In this document: positions 59,540-64,000 of the stretch, piece by piece | Layout: every line of letters starts with the position of its first letter | Numbering within the stretch: the stretch's first letter is position 1 | DNA from: Siccibacter turicensis LMG 23730 | GTDB lineage: Bacteria > Pseudomonadota > Gammaproteobacteria > Enterobacterales > Enterobacteriaceae | Reading direction: 5' to 3' | Assembly (NCBI RefSeq): GCF_000463155.2 | Contig: NZ_AWFZ01000017.1 | Coordinates: 310,001 to 374,000 of the forward strand | Length of the DNA stretch: 64,000 nt | The notes under the pieces: model-generated | The model's database searches: none | Seen by the model: the letters and a program-made list of their open reading frames with translations, nothing else | What the model was told of the DNA's origin: nothing | Program-made: the position numbers and the translations under genes

Positions 59540-60871
59540 TTATTTGCGCAGTTCCATACGTTTGATGTCGCCGACCACGAACAGATAGCAAACCATCGCC
59601 ATCAGAGCCGAGCAGCCAACAAAGACCAGCGCCGCGTTAAAGGAGTGCAGTTCACTTACCAGGTAGCCAATCACCAGCGGAGTGACGATAGATGCCACGT
59701 TGCCAAAGACGTTAAAGACGCCGCCGCACAGACCAACAATCTCTTTCGGCGCGGTATCGGAAATCACCGGCCAGCCCAGCGCACCGAAGCCCTTACCAAA
59801 GAACGCCAGCGCCATCAGGGCAATGACCAGTACTTCGCTGTCGGTGTAGTTGCACAGAATAATGGTGGAGGCGAGCAGCATGCCCACGACGATCGGCAGC
59901 TTACGCGCCAGCGTCAGGCTCTTGCCGCGTTTGATCAGCGCATCGGAGAAGACCCCGCCGAGCACGCCGCCGGCAAACCCGCACAGCGCAGGAATAGACG
60001 CCACCAGACCTACTTTGAGGATAGACATCCCCTTCTCCTGCACCAGATAAATCGGGAACCAGGTGAGGAAGAACCAGGTGATGGTATTGATGAAATACTG
60101 ACCGAAAAATACGCCCAGCATCATGCGGTTAGTCAACATCTGCTTGATGTAGTGCAGCTTCGGCCCGCCGTTCGCACCGTCTTTCTTTTTGTGATCCATA
60201 TCGACCACCGCACCGCCTTTGGAGATAAACGCCAGCTCCTCGGCGGACATCCGCGGGTGATCGGTCGGGTTATGGATGAACTTCGTCCACAGGAAGGTCA
60301 GCACGAAGCCGATGACGCCCATCACGGTAAAGACATGTTCCCAGCCCCAGGCGAAGGTCAGCCAGCCGAGCAGCGGTGAAAACAGCGCCAGCGAGAAGTA
60401 CTGGGCCGAGTTAAAAATTGCCGAGGCGGTACCGCGCTCTTTGGTGGGAAACCAGGCGGCAACGATACGGGCGTTGGCCGGGAAGGACGGTGCTTCAGAG
60501 AAGCCCAGCATAAAGCGCATCATAAACATCGAGATGCCCGCCCAGGCCAGCGGCATAAAATCGACAAAGCCCTGCAGGAAGGTGAACAGCGACCAGAAGA
60601 AGAGGCTGTACGTGTAAACCCTCTTCGAACCGTAGCGGTCAAGCAGCCAGCCGCCGGGGATCTGCATCAGCAGATAGGCCCAGCCGAAGGCCGAGAAAAT
60701 ATAGCCCATTGATACCGCACTGAGCTGAAGCTCCTTCGCCACTTCCGTACCGGCAATAGAAAGCGTAGCGCGGTCGGCGTAATTCACCGCCGTAACGATG
60801 AATATTATCAGCAATATTAAATAGCGGGTGGGCATCCCCTTTTTCGATTCAATAGCGGTATCCAGTGACAT
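59540..60871 (-). CDS. garP: Galactarate/glucarate transporter GarP
   Basis: 443 residues (E. coli 444) from the ATG at 60871 ([21 protein letters not shown]). MFS anion:cation symporter with 12 membrane segments, including [43 protein letters not shown] and [19 protein letters not shown]. It imports galactarate, glucarate and glycerate with protons. First gene of the garPLRK operon, divergent from garD. Confidence 0.96.
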   Translation of the reverse strand: MSLDTAIESKKGMPTRYLILLIIFIVTAVNYADRATLSIAGTEVAKELQLSAVSMGYIFSAFGWAYLLMQIPGGWLLDRYGSKRVYTYSLFFWSLFTFLQGFVDFMPLAWAGISMFMMRFMLGFSEAPSFPANARIVAAWFPTKERGTASAIFNSAQYFSLALFSPLLGWLTFAWGWEHVFTVMGVIGFVLTFLWTKFIHNPTDHPRMSAEELAFISKGGAVVDMDHKKKDGANGGPKLHYIKQMLTNRMMLGVFFGQYFINTITWFFLTWFPIYLVQEKGMSILKVGLVASIPALCGFAGGVLGGVFSDALIKRGKSLTLARKLPIVVGMLLASTIILCNYTDSEVLVIALMALAFFGKGFGALGWPVISDTAPKEIVGLCGGVFNVFGNVASIVTPLVIGYLVSELHSFNAALVFVGCSALMAMVCYLFVVGDIKRMELRK

Positions 60872-61265
60872 TATTGTAATCCTCGGTGTGGAGAACGTAA
60901 TTCGGATTTTTATTTTTAAATGGGATATTTCCCAGACCAATAAAGAGAAAAGCTAATTTTTAGAACCTACTGAAATCTTCACCAGTATAGGCAGCAGCCT
61001 CCAGCACGGCACTGTGCATAAGCCTTATAAATAAGCCTTTAAAAACTCGCTTCATGTGCATTTGCACACAAGCATGGGCGCTCTGCCACAGATTTTATTT
61101 TTGCCCCCCAGTGACGGCGCGGCGTCGCGGCAATAAGTGATCGCCATCACATTCTTATTTATTCACACCTGACATTCTTGCGCTCAGACTGATTCAGATA
61201 AATTAATAAACACCCCAAAATAAGAACGTTTTATTTCACTTCCTGAAGCTGGAGAATAGTGAACA
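60872..61265. promoter_or_regulatory. garP-garD divergent control region
   Basis: 394 bases without a gene. A perfect dyad TGTGCA-TT-TGCACA is at 61055-61068 and is a candidate CdaR operator; CdaR is the known sugar-diacid activator of the gar genes. A CRP-type site AGTGA-TCGCCA-TCACA lies at 61136-61151. The two sites are about 80 bases apart and lie between the divergent starts, so both operons could share them. The CdaR assignment is inferred. Confidence 0.65.
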
Positions 61266-62837
61266 ATGGCCGGCATAGAAATTAAACAACAGCCCCCTGC
61301 GGCGTTTTATATTAAAGTTCACGACACTGATAATGTCGCGATAATAGTGAATGATAACGGACTGAAAGCGGGGACCCGTTTCCCGGATGGTCTGGTACTG
61401 GTTGAGCATATTCCTCAGGGCCATAAAGTTGCCCTGGAAACCATTCCAGCCCACGGTGAAATCGTGCGTTACGGCGAAGTGATTGGCTACGCGGTGCGGG
61501 AGATCCCACGCGGGAGCTGGATTGAAGAGTCGCTGGTCGAGCTGCCAACGGCGCCGCCGCTCAACACGCTGCCGCTTGCCACCCGCGTACCTGAACCCCT
61601 GCCGCCGCTTGACGGCTATACCTTCGAAGGGTATCGCAACGCCGACGGCAGCGTGGGTACCAAAAATCTGCTTGGCATCACCACCAGCGTGCACTGCGTG
61701 GCGGGGGTGGTGGACTACGTCATCAAGCTTATCGAACGCGATCTGCTGCCGCGCTATCCCAACGTTGACGGCGTTGTCGGCCTGAATCACCTGTACGGCT
61801 GCGGCGTGGCGATCAACGCCCCGGCGGCGGTGATTCCCATCCGCACCATCCACAACATCGCCCTGAATCCGAACTTCGGCGGCGAGGTGATGGTCATCGG
61901 CCTCGGCTGTGAGAAGCTCCAGCCGGAGCGCCTGCTGCAGGGCACTGAGGACGTGCAGGCTATCGCCGTGGACGACGCCAGCATCGTGCGGCTGCAGGAT
62001 GAGCAGCACGTCGGTTTCCGCTCAATGGTGGACGACATCCTGCGCGTGGCCGAACGCCATCTGGCAAAACTGAACCAGCGTCAACGCGAAACCTGCCCGG
62101 CCTCGGAGCTGGTGGTGGGCATGCAGTGCGGCGGCAGCGATGCCTTCTCCGGCGTAACCGCTAACCCGGCGGTGGGCTTCGCCTCCGACCTGCTGGTTCG
62201 CTGCGGCGGAACGGTGATGTTCTCAGAAGTGACCGAAGTGCGCGACGCCATCCATCTCCTGACGCCGCGCGCCATCAACGAAGAGGTCGGAAAGCGGCTG
62301 CTCGAAGAGATGGCGTGGTATGACAACTATCTGGATTTAGGGCAAACCGATCGCAGCGCTAACCCGTCGCCGGGCAATAAAAAAGGCGGCCTGGCCAACG
62401 TGGTGGAAAAAGCGCTCGGCTCGATTGCCAAGTCCGGTAAAAGCGCCATCTCCGAGGTGCTCTCGCCCGGTCAGCGCCCGACGAAACGCGGCCTGATTTA
62501 CGCCGCCACGCCGGCCAGCGACTTCGTGTGCGGCACCCAGCAGGTGGCATCCGGCATTACCGTGCAGGTATTCACAACCGGACGCGGCACGCCGTATGGC
62601 CTGATGGCGGTGCCGGTGATCAAAATGGCGACCCGCACCGAGCTGGCGAACCGTTGGTACGATCTGATGGACATCAACGCCGGCACGATCGCCACCGGGG
62701 AAGAGAGTATCGAGGACGTGGGCTGGAAGCTGTTCCACTTCATTCTTGATGTGGCGAGCGGACGCAAAAAGACCTTTTCCGATCAGTGGGGGCTGCATAA
62801 CCAGCTGGCGGTGTTCAACCCGGCGCCGGTGACCTGA
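61266..62837 (+). CDS. garD: Galactarate dehydratase GarD
   Basis: 523 residues, equal to E. coli GarD. An N-terminal SAF-like domain ([19 protein letters not shown]), then the UxaA-type catalytic domain with [49 protein letters not shown] and [11 protein letters not shown]. It dehydrates galactarate to 5-keto-4-deoxyglucarate, the substrate of GarL. Divergently transcribed from garPLRK and followed by a strong terminator. Confidence 0.97.
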   Translation: MAGIEIKQQPPAAFYIKVHDTDNVAIIVNDNGLKAGTRFPDGLVLVEHIPQGHKVALETIPAHGEIVRYGEVIGYAVREIPRGSWIEESLVELPTAPPLNTLPLATRVPEPLPPLDGYTFEGYRNADGSVGTKNLLGITTSVHCVAGVVDYVIKLIERDLLPRYPNVDGVVGLNHLYGCGVAINAPAAVIPIRTIHNIALNPNFGGEVMVIGLGCEKLQPERLLQGTEDVQAIAVDDASIVRLQDEQHVGFRSMVDDILRVAERHLAKLNQRQRETCPASELVVGMQCGGSDAFSGVTANPAVGFASDLLVRCGGTVMFSEVTEVRDAIHLLTPRAINEEVGKRLLEEMAWYDNYLDLGQTDRSANPSPGNKKGGLANVVEKALGSIAKSGKSAISEVLSPGQRPTKRGLIYAATPASDFVCGTQQVASGITVQVFTTGRGTPYGLMAVPVIKMATRTELANRWYDLMDINAGTIATGEESIEDVGWKLFHFILDVASGRKKTFSDQWGLHNQLAVFNPAPVT

Positions 62838-62847
62838 TATCAGCGCG

Positions 62848-62879
62848 AAAAAAAAGCACGGCATACGCCGTGCTTTTTT
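62848..62879. terminator. Bidirectional terminator between garD and rsmI
   Basis: A8, stem GCACGGC / GCCGTGC with ATAC loop, T6; it serves the convergent garD and rsmI. Confidence 0.9.
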
Positions 62880-62893
62880 ATGGGCGGCGCGGG

Positions 62894-63757
62894 TTATTCG
62901 CCCTGCTGCTCAAGCGCATATTTGTAGAGCGCGTTCTTCTTCACGCCGTGGATCTCGGCGGCCAGCGCGGCGGCCTTTTTCAGCGGCAGTTCAGCCTGCA
63001 ACAGCGCCAGGGTGCGCAACGCATCGGCGGGCAAGGCCTCTTCCTGCGCTTTGAACCCTTCAACAATCAACACCATTTCGCCTTTGCGACGGTTGTCATC
63101 CTCTTTCACCCAGGCCAGCAGCTCACCGATCGGCGCGCCGTGAATCGACTCCCAGGTTTTGGTGATCTCCCGCGCCAGCACCACGTAGCGCGATTCCCCC
63201 AGTTCGGAGCAGATGTCCTCCAGGCTTTCGAGCAGACGATGGGTGGATTCGTAAAAAATCAGGGTGCGCGGCTCCTGCTCCAGCGCGCGCAGCGTGTCGC
63301 GACGCCCTTTGGATTTGGCCGGCAGGAAGCCCTCATAGCAAAAACGGTCCGACGGTAAGCCTGCGGCGCTCAGTGCCGCAATGGCCGCACAGGGGCCAGG
63401 CAGCGGCACCACCTGCACGCCCGCTTCGCGGCAGGTGCGCACCAGATGGTAGCCAGGATCGTTAATCAGCGGCGTACCGGCATCGGACACCAGCGCGATA
63501 TTCAGCCCATCCTGCAGCTTCGCCAGCAGGGTTTGCGCTTTTTGCTGCTCGTTATGGTCATGCAGTGCGAAGAGCCGCGCAGTAATCGCAAAATGTTGCA
63601 GCAATAAACCGGTATGACGGGTATCTTCGGCGGCGATAAGGTCAACGGATTGCAGGACATCAAGCGCCCGCTGGGTAATGTCGCCCAGGTTGCCGATTGG
63701 CGTCGGCACGATGTACAGCTTGCCCTGAGAATTCTCCGCGGAATCGTGTTGTTTCAT
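62894..63757 (-). CDS. rsmI: 16S rRNA (cytidine-1402-2'-O) methyltransferase RsmI
   Basis: 287 residues of the SAM-dependent TP-methylase family: [55 protein letters not shown] and [17 protein letters not shown], with the C-terminal helix ending [10 protein letters not shown]. It adds the 2'-O-methyl group to C1402 of 16S rRNA in the P site. Divergent from lpoA with about 60 bases between them, as in E. coli. Confidence 0.96.
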   Translation of the reverse strand: MKQHDSAENSQGKLYIVPTPIGNLGDITQRALDVLQSVDLIAAEDTRHTGLLLQHFAITARLFALHDHNEQQKAQTLLAKLQDGLNIALVSDAGTPLINDPGYHLVRTCREAGVQVVPLPGPCAAIAALSAAGLPSDRFCYEGFLPAKSKGRRDTLRALEQEPRTLIFYESTHRLLESLEDICSELGESRYVVLAREITKTWESIHGAPIGELLAWVKEDDNRRKGEMVLIVEGFKAQEEALPADALRTLALLQAELPLKKAAALAAEIHGVKKNALYKYALEQQGE

Positions 63758-63819
63758 TGTTTCGTCCGTTTTGCCGATTTACTATTGAGCATTGAGTAAA
63801 AAATAACATTGGATACGTT

Positions 63820-64000
63820 ATGGTACCGTCGATATTTTATCGTTCTAAAGCCGCGCGCTGTCTGCCTCTCGTGCTGGCGACGCTGTTTTTTGCTGGCTGT
63901 GGCACCCAGGCACCGGATCAGACTACACCGCATATGCAAGGGAAAGCCGAAGCGGATTCCGGCTACTATCTTAACCAGATGCAGCAGGCGTCTGATGATA
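63820..64000 (+). CDS. lpoA: Penicillin-binding protein activator LpoA (5' part only)
   Basis: The first 60 codons: MVPSIFYRSKAARCLPLVLA, then the lipobox LFFAGC with the lipidated cysteine at residue 27, and MQGKAEADSGYYLNQMQQ, matching the E. coli LpoA start. LpoA is an outer-membrane lipoprotein that activates PBP1a. The gene runs off the right edge. Confidence 0.93.
   Translation, partial: MVPSIFYRSKAARCLPLVLATLFFAGCGTQAPDQTTPHMQGKAEADSGYYLNQMQQASDD

Overview
The window is chromosomal DNA from a member of the Enterobacteriaceae. Proteins and gene order match the E. coli yqjH to lpoA interval. Together with the extra genes, this fits an Enterobacter/Leclercia/Lelliottia/Klebsiella-type genome; the species cannot be fixed from sequence reading alone. 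All names rest on remembered family features and gene order, since no search was run.

Layout. (1) About 1-13,960: P2/186-type prophage DNA cut by the left window edge, late genes on the minus strand: tail tube, sheath, a Gin/Pin-type invertase with a 1.7-kb invertible tail-fibre segment, fibre, baseplate (I, J, W, V), tail completion R, lysis cassette, tail X, then early genes (A, TraR/DksA-like, small proteins, Cox-like) and a divergent CI repressor. The capsid/terminase block expected beside X, gene S, and an integrase beside CI are not present, so it is either a deleted prophage or a tailocin-like particle locus. (2) 14.1-28.8 kb: core and accessory genes: MHS-type transporter, yqjH/yqjI with a Fur-like box, a chemoreceptor, aer, a CZB-GGDEF cyclase, patA, fadH, rlmG, ygjP, ygjR. 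(3) 28.8-38 kb: alx behind its Mn/pH-responsive leader, sstT, ygjV, and the hexuronate genes uxaCA, exuT, exuR. (4) 38-45 kb: yqjA-mzrA, yqjCDEK, yqjF, yqjG, yhaH, yhaJ, yhaK, then a 105-bp tandem repeat array. (5) About 45.38-56.19 kb: a 10.8-kb AT-rich island inserted at the 3' end of rnpB, flanked by a 15-bp direct repeat. It holds a Lamassu-like nuclease/SMC pair, a winged-helix plus membrane-protein pair, DUF4145 and HEPN-like genes, an inovirus-Gp2/YfjJ-like gene, a zinc winged-helix regulator and an integrase broken by one in-frame amber codon. (6) 56.17-64 kb: rnpB, the galactarate genes garK-garR-garL-garP and divergent garD, rsmI, and the 5' end of lpoA.

How parts work together. uxaC/uxaA/exuT/exuR take up and degrade galacturonate-type hexuronates, and the gar genes degrade galactarate. 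UxaA and GarD are related dehydratases acting in parallel sugar-acid routes. The chemoreceptor and aer each carry a FliA-type promoter, with a c-di-GMP synthase beside them. The rnpB island separates the M1 RNA gene from its original terminator and places the integrase directly downstream of rnpB on the same strand.
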